A stretch of 56,000 nt of DNA, from positions 1-56,000 of the forward strand of contig NZ_JAGSCS010000018.1 in NCBI RefSeq assembly GCF_018128025.1. The letters run 5' to 3'. The translations under genes were made by a program, and so were the position numbers. Source of the DNA: Proteiniclasticum sediminis. GTDB lineage: Bacteria; Bacillota; Clostridia; Clostridiales; Clostridiaceae. Under the pieces are notes generated by a model. That model did no database searches, had not been told where the DNA came from, and saw only the letters and a list, made by a program, of their open reading frames with translations. This document shows, piece after piece, positions 1 through 8,059 of the stretch (the first letter of the stretch is position 1; each line of letters starts with the position of its first letter).

Positions 1-660
1 ACGGAATCCCTGGGCATCGCCCTGGAGGAACTGGGTTACCATACGGGCCTGCATTTTGACAAGATCAAGATCGTGGCTGAACACTACAAGCCCATCAAGG
101 AGCAGCTCCGAAAAGACGGCCTCCTGAACCCCAAGGTCATGGACGTGGAGCCGGACACCCTGGTGTACCAGGTGCCGGGCGGCATGCTGTCAAACCTTCT
201 CTCCCAGCTGAAGGACGCCAAGAAGGAACACCTCTATGAGGAAGTTCTCCGGGAAGTCCCCAAGGTTCGGGCAGAGCTCGGCTATCCGCCGCTGGTTACC
301 CCCCTTTCTCAGATGGTGGGCACCCAGGCGGTGATGAATGTCTTAAGCGGAGAACGCTACAAGATGGTCCCCAAGGAAATCAAGGACTACGTCAAGGGTC
401 TCTACGGCACGCCTCCAGGAGAAATCTCCCAGGAGATGAAGGAAAAGATCATCGGCGACGAGGAAGTCTTAACCATGCGTCCGGCGGATCTTCTGAAGCC
501 CGAGATGGAGAACTTCAAAGCGGAACTGGGCGATCTGGCCGAGTCCACCGAGGATGTCCTCATGTACGCGCTTTTCCCCACCCTGGCTCTGCCTTTCCTG
601 AAGAAGCGGAAGAATCCCTTCTACGACATCCAGGAACAGACCGTCACGGTGATTCTGTAA
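1..660 (+). CDS. Oxaloacetate decarboxylase alpha / pyruvate carboxylase subunit B, C-terminal part (5' truncated)
   Basis: The reading frame is open from base 1, so the N-terminal carboxyltransferase barrel lies outside the window; 219 residues are visible before TAA. Motifs of the conserved carboxylase domain are present: VPGGMLSNL, a run like KVRAELGYPPLVTPLSQ, and VGTQAVMNVLSGERYK. Enzymes of this family move CO2 from oxaloacetate to biotin (or back). The protein stops shortly after the conserved domain (last residues QEQTVTVIL), with no biotinyl domain and no AMKM-type lysine motif, so biotin would sit on a separate protein not seen here. The citrate lyase genes 1.4 kb away make oxaloacetate, which favours the decarboxylase role. 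Decarboxylase and pyruvate carboxylase B cannot be separated from this part alone. Confidence 0.85.
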   Translation, partial: TESLGIALEELGYHTGLHFDKIKIVAEHYKPIKEQLRKDGLLNPKVMDVEPDTLVYQVPGGMLSNLLSQLKDAKKEHLYEEVLREVPKVRAELGYPPLVTPLSQMVGTQAVMNVLSGERYKMVPKEIKDYVKGLYGTPPGEISQEMKEKIIGDEEVLTMRPADLLKPEMENFKAELGDLAESTEDVLMYALFPTLALPFLKKRKNPFYDIQEQTVTVIL

Positions 661-667
661 AACAAAT

Positions 668-700
668 ACTCCCTCCAGAAAGTTTTTCTGGAGGGAGTTT
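668..700. terminator. Hairpin terminator after the carboxyltransferase gene
   Basis: A perfect 14-bp stem (668-681 with 685-698) has a 3-nt loop and a short T run. It lies between two convergent genes and could serve both strands. Confidence 0.75.
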
Positions 701-717
701 CGCATTCAAGGGATCAT

Positions 718-918
718 TTATCGGGTTAAGGTTCTTTCCAGAATAAAGGTGGCCTCATGACCATCCACAGCGCCCATAAGGCTTCCTCCACCCCCCTGGA
801 TATGGGGGATGATGCTGGAGATTTTCCACCCTTCCCGGGCATGCCCATTCAAGGTTTCCTCCAGTTCTTCTGCACTGCTGCGGTCAAATCGCCACTTAAA
901 CACGTTGTACTCCACCAT
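718..918 (-). CDS. DUF4177-like small protein
   Basis: A 66-residue protein beginning MVEYNVFKWRF. The pattern (a Tyr/Lys-rich first strand, then LNGHAREGWKISSIIPH, a glycine-rich turn and a last strand ATFILERTL) fits the DUF4177 fold, in which 'EGW' before a strand is typical. The start at 918 is chosen because a strong AAGGAGGAGG site lies a few bases upstream; a longer frame to 1032 has no such site. Function is unknown. It is a single gene facing the terminator of the preceding gene. Confidence 0.75.
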   Translation of the reverse strand: MVEYNVFKWRFDRSSAEELEETLNGHAREGWKISSIIPHIQGGGGSLMGAVDGHEATFILERTLTR

Positions 919-1213
919 GGTGACCTTCCTCCTCCTTTGACGAAAATGAAGTGATGCGCTAATCATAACACATTTGTTATATATCATAAAGCTATTGAAG
1001 ATATTGCTCCGTAAAAAGACTCCGTTCAGCACTCAGCTTCCCGTTCAATTTTTTGTGATATCCATATCAATCCTTTCATCATGGGGAAACAGTTTGTTCA
1101 ACAAAATCAGCTATGATGAACATGGATAGAGAACTGCCTTTACCTTTACGGATTTGATCTTCGGGAAGACAAGGAGCTCGCCAAGGCATATCCCGTGCCT
1201 GAAAGGAGTAACG

Positions 1214-1930
1214 ATGAAAAGGAGAAGATGGGTTGCCGCTTTTATGGTTCTCTCTCTTTTACTTGCTCTAGGCTGTACAGGAAAGTCCGGAGATGCCGCG
1301 TTCACCCTCCAGGTGGTGCCCGAGGAGCTAAAGGGATTTGCCATTGCCGGGCAGCGGATCCACTATCTGGTCACCCTGGGCGAAGAAAATACAGCGGATC
1401 CGGTGCAAATCACCGCGTCCACCGCTGGAGCCCAAGTGGAGGTGTTCCAGGGGAAGATTACTGCGGGGCAGGTGGCGGAGGTAGTCGTCGTTCCGAATAA
1501 AGAAAGTGTAGGGAAGAGCATTTCGGTGGAGATTCAAGGCACCCGGGGCGCCGTGACGGAAAAAAAGACCCTGACCTTTGAGGTGATTGAGGGGGAAGAT
1601 GACCGGAAAGCCTATGCAGAGGAACTCCTGAAGATGTTCCTTCCGTACCTTCGTGAAAAGCAGCCGGAGCTGAAGATCAAAGAGGATACGGTGTGGACGG
1701 GGACCATGGTGAGTCCCCAGTGGCTGGTGGTCTCCCACTATCTGTTCTTTTCCGAGGAATGGGAGCTGCATCTGGAGTGGCATGTCATGATTGCGCCGGA
1801 TGACTGGGCGAGAATTGATCTTCGGCACCGGTTTGATGAAGCGGTTCCTTCCAAGGCCTTTGAGATCTCCTCCGTGAGCCAGAAGGTAGCGCCCGCTCCC
1901 ATGGCGATCCCTGAGGAAGTCTGGCGCTGA
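1214..1930 (+). CDS. Putative lipoprotein, unknown function
   Basis: A 238-residue protein with a lipoprotein signal: positively charged MKRRRW, a hydrophobic stretch and lipobox LALGC near residue 21. The mature part begins with a beta-rich region (about residues 30-125, with repeated Val/Thr strands, possibly Ig-like) followed by a mixed domain with many Trp and Tyr. The start at 1214 follows GAAAGGAG. No catalytic motif was recognised. It is probably anchored on the outside of the membrane and ends at a terminator shared with citF. Confidence 0.7.
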   Translation: MKRRRWVAAFMVLSLLLALGCTGKSGDAAFTLQVVPEELKGFAIAGQRIHYLVTLGEENTADPVQITASTAGAQVEVFQGKITAGQVAEVVVVPNKESVGKSISVEIQGTRGAVTEKKTLTFEVIEGEDDRKAYAEELLKMFLPYLREKQPELKIKEDTVWTGTMVSPQWLVVSHYLFFSEEWELHLEWHVMIAPDDWARIDLRHRFDEAVPSKAFEISSVSQKVAPAPMAIPEEVWR

Positions 1931-1970
1931 CCATTTGTCTTCCCTTGAGGTTACGCGAAAGTCCATGAAA

Positions 1971-1997
1971 AAAACGCAGGCATCGCGCCTGCGTTTT
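1971..1997. terminator. Convergent terminator between the lipoprotein gene and citF
   Basis: An 11-bp perfect stem (1971-1981 with 1987-1997) has a 5-nt loop, with A run and T run on the two flanks, as expected for a bidirectional terminator. Confidence 0.8.
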
Positions 1998-2016
1998 CAT
2001 TTGGCTTTCCGATAGT

Positions 2017-3573
2017 TTAGGGCAGAACTACAGCTTTGGGTTTTCGAATGACGTCGATGAGGGTACCGTCCCGGTACTCCACCAGAGCCACCACCCGATC
2101 CTCAAACTCGATGTCCTGGGGTTTGCCGGCTAGTTTGTAGGCTTCATCCCGGAGCTCTTCGATGGTCATGAGGGGAAGACCAGAGTTCTTCAGGGAATCC
2201 AGAAGATCCTGACGCCGAGGGTTCACGGCTACGCCCACTTCCGTGACGATGATGTCCACGCTCTCGCCGGGGGTGGTCACGGTGATGACGGAGTCCTTGA
2301 TGGTGGGGATGCGGCTGCGCACCAGCGGCGCCACGATAATGGAACACTTGGATCCGGCTGCCGTATCCACATGGCCGCCTGGGGCTCCTCGAACCACACC
2401 GTCGGAACCGGTGATGACATTGACGTTATAGTCCAGATCCACTTCCAGGGCCCCCAGAATGACAAAGTCCAGCTGATTGACGAAGGCGCCCTTGTTCATG
2501 GGGTTGGCGTACTGGGAGGTGGAAATTTCAAAATGACGGGGATGGGTGTTCACGGAAGCGATGGAGGTAAGGTCAAAGTCCTGGGCATCCACGATAGTGC
2601 CGATGAGCCCCTCCTCCAGTAGATCGATCATGGGTTTTGTAATCCCGCCGATGGCAAAGCCCATCTTGATGTTCTTCTCCATCATATAGGGTTTCAGGAA
2701 ACGGGTCACGGCTAAGGAAGGACCGCCGCCACCGGTCTGGAAGGAGAAGCCGTCCTGAAAATAGGGCGTGTTCACCAGGGCCTTGGTGGCATATTCCGCG
2801 ATGAGCAGTTCCCGGGGATCCGTGGTGAAGCGAAGAAGGGCATTGGCAATCTTCTTGGGATTTCCGATCTCCGGCACCACCACCACATAGTCCACGTCCA
2901 CCTGCTCGATGCTGGGCGGGAAGTTGGGGAAGGGCACCAAGGTGTCCGTGACGACGACGACCTTGTCCGCATAGCGGGCATCCACCATGGCATAGGACAG
3001 GACGCCGCAGTCGGATTTTCCGCCTTTTCCCCGGGCATTGCCGGCAAAGTCGGAGGTGGGAGCGCCGATGAAGGCCACATCGATGTGGATGTCGCCGGAT
3101 TCGATGGCGCGGACCCGGCCGCCGTGGCTGCGGATAAAGGCCGGGTTCTTCAGCTTGCCCTGGGAGATGGCGTCGCCAATCTCGCCCCGAACGCCGCTGG
3201 AGGAAAGTCCCGTGACGGTGCCATCCTCAATGTACTTCACAATGGGGGCATGGGCGGTACCCAAAGAACTGGCACAGATGGTGATGTCCCGGATGCCCAA
3301 GTCATGGATGACGTCCATGACCATGTTCACCACGTAGTCTCCATCCCGGAAGTGGTGATGGAAGGAAACGGTCATGCCGTCCTTCAGGCCACAGAGGCGC
3401 ACCGCCTCGGCCAGATCCGCCACCACCTTGTTGGCGCTGGGCTTCACATAGGCCTTCACCTTCTGTGCGGCTTTTTGGTATTCATACTGATCCCGGTGGT
3501 AGATGCCCTGATAGACCTCCACCCCGTCCTTGAGATAAACTTCGGGAATGTCTCTTCCCACTGCATTACGCAT
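2017..3573 (-). CDS. citF: Citrate lyase alpha subunit (citrate:acetyl-ACP transferase)
   Basis: A 518-residue protein, the usual CitF length. It swaps the acetyl group on the acyl-carrier subunit for citrate, giving citryl-ACP for CitE. Visible family features are MTVSFHHHFRDGD in the N-terminal half, the GGKSDCGVLSYAMVDARY region, FQTGGGGPSLAVTRFL near the middle, and a C-terminal part with NPRRQDLL. The ATG overlaps the citE stop in a TAATG arrangement, so the two are translationally coupled. It is the last gene of citD-citE-citF and ends at the hairpin at 1971-1997. Confidence 0.95.
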   Translation of the reverse strand: MRNAVGRDIPEVYLKDGVEVYQGIYHRDQYEYQKAAQKVKAYVKPSANKVVADLAEAVRLCGLKDGMTVSFHHHFRDGDYVVNMVMDVIHDLGIRDITICASSLGTAHAPIVKYIEDGTVTGLSSSGVRGEIGDAISQGKLKNPAFIRSHGGRVRAIESGDIHIDVAFIGAPTSDFAGNARGKGGKSDCGVLSYAMVDARYADKVVVVTDTLVPFPNFPPSIEQVDVDYVVVVPEIGNPKKIANALLRFTTDPRELLIAEYATKALVNTPYFQDGFSFQTGGGGPSLAVTRFLKPYMMEKNIKMGFAIGGITKPMIDLLEEGLIGTIVDAQDFDLTSIASVNTHPRHFEISTSQYANPMNKGAFVNQLDFVILGALEVDLDYNVNVITGSDGVVRGAPGGHVDTAAGSKCSIIVAPLVRSRIPTIKDSVITVTTPGESVDIIVTEVGVAVNPRRQDLLDSLKNSGLPLMTIEELRDEAYKLAGKPQDIEFEDRVVALVEYRDGTLIDVIRKPKAVVLP

Positions 3574-4472
3574 TACAAATCCCCCCTGTACACTCCGGAG
3601 GCCTTGGCCAGGTCGATGACCCGGCGGGCGCCCTCCACCATGGCGATGTCGATCATCTGACCGTCCACCACAAAGACTCCTACGCCATCCTTTGCCAGTT
3701 CCTCCACGCCGTAGATGGTCTTTTCCGCCATCTCGATTTCTCGAAGGGTGGGGGTGAAGACCGAATGAATGGGCGCAATCTGCTTGGGACTGATGACGGA
3801 TTTGCCGTCAAAGCCCATGTTGCGGATGAGCTCGGTATCCCGAAGAAGTCCCTCCAGATCGTCCACGTCCGTATGGACGGTGTCAAAGCACTGGACATCG
3901 GCAGCCCGAGCGGCCAGGACCAACTGGCTTCTGGCGGCCAGCATCTCATAGCCATCCGGGGTTCTTCGGGCATGCATGGTCCGCATGAAGTCTCCGGCAC
4001 CGATGGAGATGCCGAAAATCCGGGGAGAGCTCTGGGCCAGTTCTAATGCTCGGATGACCCCCAGGGGCGTTTCAATGGCGGCCATGAGAAGGGTAGAGCC
4101 TTCGGGGCGGCCAAATTCCTTCTCCGCCTTCAGCACCCATTCCTCCACTCGAAGCACATCTTCCTTGGATTCGCACTTGGGAATTCGGATGCCGTCGCAT
4201 CCGCCGGCCACGGCGGCCCGGATGTCTTCCTTCCAGTGGGGCGTATCCTGGCCGTTGATGCGGACAATGCGCTCCACACCCTTATAGTCGGCATACTTCA
4301 GGGTGTTATAGAGCTGGATTCGGGCGGAGTCCTTCTGGTTTTCGGACACCGCATCCTCCAGATCGAAGATGATGGAATCGGGACGGTACACATAAGGGTC
4401 TTTCACCAGACTGGCCCGATGGGCATTGAGGAACATCATGGTGCGGCGAAGCCGTTTCTTTTTATCCTGCAT
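3573..4472 (-). CDS. citE: Citrate lyase beta subunit (citryl-ACP lyase)
   Basis: A 299-residue HpcH/HpaI-fold lyase that splits citryl-ACP into oxaloacetate and acetyl-ACP. Visible motifs: SIIFDLEDAV with the acidic metal/substrate region, GCDGIRIPKCES, the GAGDFMRTMHARRTPDG segment, and GFDGKSVISPKQI. The ATG at 4472 overlaps the citD stop (TGATG), which fits coupled translation; a TTG at 4490 would add six residues inside citD and is less likely. The purine-rich GGGGGGTAAG upstream can act as ribosome site. Confidence 0.95.
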   Translation of the reverse strand: MQDKKKRLRRTMMFLNAHRASLVKDPYVYRPDSIIFDLEDAVSENQKDSARIQLYNTLKYADYKGVERIVRINGQDTPHWKEDIRAAVAGGCDGIRIPKCESKEDVLRVEEWVLKAEKEFGRPEGSTLLMAAIETPLGVIRALELAQSSPRIFGISIGAGDFMRTMHARRTPDGYEMLAARSQLVLAARAADVQCFDTVHTDVDDLEGLLRDTELIRNMGFDGKSVISPKQIAPIHSVFTPTLREIEMAEKTIYGVEELAKDGVGVFVVDGQMIDIAMVEGARRVIDLAKASGVYRGDL

Positions 4473-4768
4473 CACATGCTTACCCCCCAAGGCAGATTTT
4501 CCGTCTGATCCACAGCGCGGAATACGGCGGTCTGGACGCGGGAACGGATGGTGCAGTCCAAGGCCCCCTTGTCGATGGCCACGACTTTGGCATCGGTGAC
4601 CTCCAGTTTTTCCAGGACATCCAGAATGGTCTGGCGAATCTGGAGACCGTACTGGCTAAGGACACTGCTTTCCAGGTTCAGTTCAATCCCCTGATCTGCG
4701 GGAGAAAGCAGGATTTGGATATCGCTGGATTCCAGGGTTCCCGCCATGGATGGATGGTTCAGTTTCAC
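4472..4768 (-). CDS. citD: Citrate lyase acyl carrier protein (gamma subunit)
   Basis: 98 residues from a GTG start, matching the usual CitD size. The motif AGTLESSDIQI carries the serine that binds the phosphoribosyl-dephospho-CoA arm, and DKGALDCTIRSRVQTAV is the conserved C-terminal region. The GTG at 4768 is preferred because AGAGGAG lies 8 bases upstream; an in-frame ATG at 4786 lies before that site. No citC, citX or citG (activation and prosthetic-group synthesis) is in the window, so these must be encoded elsewhere. Confidence 0.9.
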   Translation of the reverse strand: MKLNHPSMAGTLESSDIQILLSPADQGIELNLESSVLSQYGLQIRQTILDVLEKLEVTDAKVVAIDKGALDCTIRSRVQTAVFRAVDQTENLPWGVSM

Positions 4769-5123
4769 GCTCTTCACTCCTCTCATACAAAGCCATCAAA
4801 AAATGAGGCTTATTCCAAAAACAATATCGTTTTCAATCATTATAAGGGATAGAGAGGGGAACGGTCAGAGCCATCCCAGAGAAAAACAGCGAAAATACAG
4901 TGGGCGAAGAGGGGGAAATGCCAAGGGAGAGAACGAGCCGGAAGGCTTCTACAAAATCCTGGGCATCCGCTCGGAAAAGAGTAGCGGTGGAAAAGAAAGA
5001 AAGGTCCGGAGCCCTAAGGGAAATCGAGGAGGGGGGAAGACCTTTGGAGAAAGATATGATACAATGGAATTGATCCCACGCAAAAGCATGGGATTCAAGA
5101 CAAACCATATGGAGGGAATTAAA
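4769..5123. other. Divergent intergenic region, citD / OsmC gene
   Basis: No convincing gene. On the minus strand TATAAT at 4839-4844, about 70 bases before citD, is a candidate -10 box, with only a weak -35 17 bases further up. On the plus strand TATGAT/TACAAT at 5055-5065 lies about 60 bases before the OsmC gene. The purine-rich middle (4850-5040) gives an open frame without protein-like composition. Confidence 0.5.
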
Positions 5124-5531
5124 ATGAAATGGGTCAATATAGATTTTGAGAATGAGTTCCGCGGGGTCATGCATGCCAAGCGCGGCGATGTGGTCATCGG
5201 CGTGGAAGAGGGAACCATCGAGCCCTATGACATGGTCTTCGGAGCCTTGGGCTCTTGCCTGTACTCCACGTTCCTGGATATTGCGGTGAAGAAGCGCATC
5301 ACCTACGATAAGGTGCGCATGAAGGTTTCCGGCGAGAAGCGCACGGAGATCCCCACGACACTGAAAACCGTCAAAGTTGAAGTGGTGGTGGTGAACCCCA
5401 CCAAGGAAAAGGGACTGGATCAGGCCATGCAGCTGGCCACGGAGTACTGCTCCGTCTATCAGACGCTGGCGAAAGTGGCGGACATGGAATACACCCTGTC
5501 CTTTGCTTATGAGAATGGGGAAGAAAAGTAA
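5124..5531 (+). CDS. OsmC/Ohr family protein
   Basis: A 135-residue protein with the OsmC-fold layout. Two conserved cysteines are in place: one in GALGSCLYSTF at the start of the central helix and one in EYCSVYQTL about 75 residues later. In this family the pair reduces organic hydroperoxides, although many members have no proven substrate. The ATG at 5124 follows TGGAGGGA; an in-frame extension back to 4746 has no protein-like composition. It may share a transcript with the membrane protein 28 bases downstream. Confidence 0.85.
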   Translation: MKWVNIDFENEFRGVMHAKRGDVVIGVEEGTIEPYDMVFGALGSCLYSTFLDIAVKKRITYDKVRMKVSGEKRTEIPTTLKTVKVEVVVVNPTKEKGLDQAMQLATEYCSVYQTLAKVADMEYTLSFAYENGEEK

Positions 5532-5559
5532 AAAATAAAGAATATCGAGGGGAATTTGA

Positions 5560-5868
5560 ATGTTTGAACTGACGAACACCTGGTCGAAAATTCTGCGTTA
5601 TGTGGCCATCGTCATGGCCTGCATCTATTTCATTCTGGCCTTTGCCTCATCCATGACCAATTACTACATGCAAGATTTCTACAGCATGGGCACCTTCAGC
5701 TGGACGATTTTCTTCAGTGTCATTATGGAAGGAACCTTCCGCATCATCATGGTGCTGGGACTGTCCGAGGTCATTGAGCTGGTCACCCTGAATCGGGCCA
5801 AGGTCCACGAAACCCAGGTCCGCCTTCGGGAGGAGCTCAGCAGTTTAAAGTCAGAGGAAACCCCGTAA
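5560..5868 (+). CDS. Small membrane protein, unknown function
   Basis: 102 residues with two predicted membrane segments (about 14-32 and 44-68) and a charged C-terminal helix from about residue 75 (rich in Arg, Glu and Leu), perhaps a short coiled coil facing the cytoplasm. Ribosome site GAGGGGAA. It lies 28 bases after the OsmC gene and ends at a clear terminator. I do not recognise the family. Confidence 0.7.
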   Translation: MFELTNTWSKILRYVAIVMACIYFILAFASSMTNYYMQDFYSMGTFSWTIFFSVIMEGTFRIIMVLGLSEVIELVTLNRAKVHETQVRLREELSSLKSEETP

Positions 5869-5874
5869 AAGCTC

Positions 5875-5920
5875 AAAGAAGGTCTGCTTTTCTCGCTAAA
5901 GAGGAGCAAACCTTCTTTTA
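5875..5920 (+). terminator. Terminator after the small membrane protein
   Basis: Arms 5875-5883 and 5910-5918 pair perfectly over 9 bp around an inner hairpin, followed by TTTTA. Beyond it base composition turns sharply AT-rich. Confidence 0.7.
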
Positions 5921-6113
5921 TTACGGGGATTATCAGGGAAAAACATATATTTATATTCATCGGTGTTTACGAATTTCAAATTTAATAAAGACAAAATGTT
6001 ATTTATCATTTTTTGTTTGATTATTCTTATAATAGTATCCTATACTATTAATAAAAACTCGTTTTAGATTAGTCGCATCATAAGTATTAAATTAATAATG
6101 GAGGAAGTATAAG

Positions 6114-6688
6114 TTGGAGTTTATAAGTGTATTTCTTGATACAATAATAGCATTGACTGCGATTATAAGCATAGCCTATAGTATAGCGTACTCACGTAAA
6201 ACAATGAAAGAAGTAATCGACCAAAAAGAGTTGCAATATCGCCCGTTAATCAGGCAAATTTTTCTTGCTAAAAATTCGAAAACCTTCAAGAACTTTTGCG
6301 AATTCAGAACATCGGAAGTGGTCATGCTCTGAACGTTAAGTTATGGTGGAAAATTCAAGATTTTGGTGGAACCTTTAAAGAAAATGCGATAGTGCAAGAT
6401 AAAATAAACTTCGGAATTATTGGTAAAGATGAAATTCGTCAGTTAAGAGTTTTTGAGAACAAGAGAATGTTCCAATCGATTGATGAATATTGTAGATTTC
6501 AAACAGATAAAATTTATCAGTTGGCTTATTTGATATCTTACGAAGATATATTTGACAATTCTTACATATATTTAGCTTATTATAAAATTCATGATGGGAA
6601 GATTGAAGAAATAAAAAGTTTTCCTATATCTCGCAAAGCCTCGGAAGCTGAAATAAATGTGTACGGCTTGAACAAATTAGAACACTAA
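6114..6688 (+). pseudogene. Frameshifted membrane-anchored hypothetical protein in an AT-rich islet
   Basis: Two overlapping frames read as one protein. The first (TTG at 6114, after GGAGGAAG) encodes a membrane segment (about residues 5-27), a basic helix and QYRPLIRQIFL. The second continues from 6296 with LRIQNIGSGHALNVKLWW and ends at 6688. Adding one T to the TTTT run at 6294-6297 joins them, giving a protein of about 190 residues. The order 'P-strand, then N-x-G-x-G-x-A strand' is common in one-TM proteins of genomic islands. Composition is far more AT-rich than the flanks, suggesting transfer. A sequencing error or programmed -1 shift would restore it. Function unknown. Confidence 0.65.
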
Positions 6689-6845
6689 ATATCAGAGTTG
6701 ATCTCTTTATTTCCTCTATCAATTTTGATATAAAATTGAATTATTGCGTAATCTAAAGTGCATTTATCAATTTTATTGCGATATTTGATGGTAAATAACT
6801 TTACATCATACGGGAGAACAGCTTTCCTTAAATTGAAAAAATAGA

Positions 6846-6874
6846 TTGCACAAAAGAGAATTCTGCGCTATAAT
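6846..6874 (+). promoter_or_regulatory. Promoter of the thioredoxin gene
   Basis: TTGCAC (6846-6851) and TATAAT (6869-6874) are separated by exactly 17 bases, 48 bases before the trxA start. Confidence 0.8.
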
Positions 6875-6922
6875 TAATTGTATAAAATTAAATTTTATCA
6901 GTTAACGGAGTAGTGAAGAATC

Positions 6923-7237
6923 ATGATGAATACAACGGAAATGTCCTTTGAAAATGATGTGCTGAAGAAGCGCGGGTTGGTCCTGGTGGACTTTTGGGCA
7001 CCCTGGTGCGGACCCTGCCGCATGGTGGCCCCGGTCCTGGAAGAGCTGGAGAAGGATCATGGCGCGGATGTGGCCATCCGCAAAGTGAATGTGGACAATG
7101 AAGGCCGCCTGGCCCAGCAGTTTCGCGTATCCAGCATCCCTACCCTCATCCTCTTCAAGGATGGAAAGCCCGTGGACGGCGTCATCGGCGTCCGGCCCAA
7201 GGAATATTTCGAAGAGCTCCTTCGAAAACACAAATAA
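6923..7237 (+). CDS. trxA: Thioredoxin
   Basis: 104 residues, the usual thioredoxin length. The active site WCGPC is at residues 28-32 (Cys29, Cys32), the buried Asp is at residue 23 (LVDFWAPWC), and the cis-proline is Pro73 in SSIPT. It reduces disulfides in the cytoplasm with electrons from thioredoxin reductase, which is not in the window. It is monocistronic between its own promoter and a strong terminator. A likely local client is the thioredoxin-type glutathione peroxidase at 9.7-10.1 kb. Confidence 0.95.
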   Translation: MMNTTEMSFENDVLKKRGLVLVDFWAPWCGPCRMVAPVLEELEKDHGADVAIRKVNVDNEGRLAQQFRVSSIPTLILFKDGKPVDGVIGVRPKEYFEELLRKHK

Positions 7238-7270
7238 ACTGAACCGCATCAAGGCCTAGTAAGAAAAAGA

Positions 7271-7310
7271 AAGGTGGAAACTGATTAACCAGTTTCCACC
7301 TTGTTTTTTC
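7271..7310. terminator. Bidirectional terminator between trxA and dut
   Basis: A 13-bp perfect stem (7271-7283 with 7290-7302) has a 6-nt loop and is followed by TTGTTTTTTC. An A-rich stretch on the other side gives a T run on the minus strand. Confidence 0.85.
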
Positions 7311-7940
7311 TTATTTCAGCCCGGTGCTTCCATATCCGCCGCCCCGGTCTTCGCCGAAGGCCCGGACATCGGGAACGACCTCAAACTTGGCGTGAACCAC
7401 TTCCAGGAACACCACCTGGGCAATCTTCATGCCCTTTTCCAGGTAGAGGGTACCCCAGGGGTTACCTTGGGCATCCAGCACCAGGAAGGGGAAAAGGGCC
7501 AGGGTTTCCGGTGTTTCCAGGGAAGACCCGCTGTAGGTGCTGAAAATCGCCTTGGCCTCGTCAGGCTTCAGGATCTTTCCTTCCTTCTGAACCTTTGTGC
7601 GGAGCTCTTCATCATAGAGGAGGGCATAGGGAAGCTGCGCGATATTATAGGTGTTCTCCACGATAACGCCCACGGGGTCCCGGTAGCCGGCATCCACCGT
7701 TCCCGGACTGTTGGGGATAGCCAGGGTGGTTTTCAGGGAAAGGCCGCTGCGGGGCCGCACCTGCATTTCCAGATGATCCGGCAGCGCCACGGAAAAGTTC
7801 AGGGGGACCACCAGCTTTTCCATGGGCCGAAGGACCAGATCCTCTGCGGCAAAGACATCGGCACCGGCGTCATTGTAGTTGGCGTAAACGGGGATCTTTC
7901 CGCCTTCCTGGAGCTGAATGGGGATAATTTCGTATTTCAT
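7311..7940 (-). CDS. dut: dUTPase-family protein with a central insertion
   Basis: 209 residues. All five trimeric dUTPase motifs are visible: I DAGAD (24-28), II RPRSGLSL (62-69), III GTVDAGYRDPVG (80-91, catalytic Asp83), IV GMKIAQVVF (170-178) and V RGGGYGSTG (199-207). It would hydrolyse dUTP to dUMP and pyrophosphate. Usual members have about 145 residues; here about 50 extra residues lie between motifs III and IV, including a charged segment (EELRTKVQKEGKILKPDEAK). The ATG at 7940 follows TTGGAGGAA. On the minus strand an extended -10 (TGCTAAAAT) lies near 7971-7979. Confidence 0.85.
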   Translation of the reverse strand: MKYEIIPIQLQEGGKIPVYANYNDAGADVFAAEDLVLRPMEKLVVPLNFSVALPDHLEMQVRPRSGLSLKTTLAIPNSPGTVDAGYRDPVGVIVENTYNIAQLPYALLYDEELRTKVQKEGKILKPDEAKAIFSTYSGSSLETPETLALFPFLVLDAQGNPWGTLYLEKGMKIAQVVFLEVVHAKFEVVPDVRAFGEDRGGGYGSTGLK

Positions 7941-8059
7941 GGGATGTTCCTCCAAAGTTTCAATGACTTCATTTTAGCATATTTTCCTCCCCCCTTGGGT
8001 TCCACTTCTGCGGGAGAAGGCTATAATGGGAGAAAGAGAAGAACGAAGGAGGAAAAGGA

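Noticed and set aside
2144-3660. Several open frames antisense or out of frame to citF and citE
   Set aside because: They arise from GC-rich codon bias inside clearly coded genes; no ribosome sites and repetitive low-information peptides.
4746-5123. Long in-frame N-terminal extension of the OsmC-like gene
   Set aside because: Composition is not protein-like, family members begin near MKWVNIDFE, and a good ribosome site lies right before 5124.
6294-6300. Programmed -1 frameshift in the AT-rich islet gene
   Set aside because: The site CTTTTGC is not a standard X-XXY-YYZ slippery heptamer and no strong downstream pseudoknot was seen; decay or read error is simpler.
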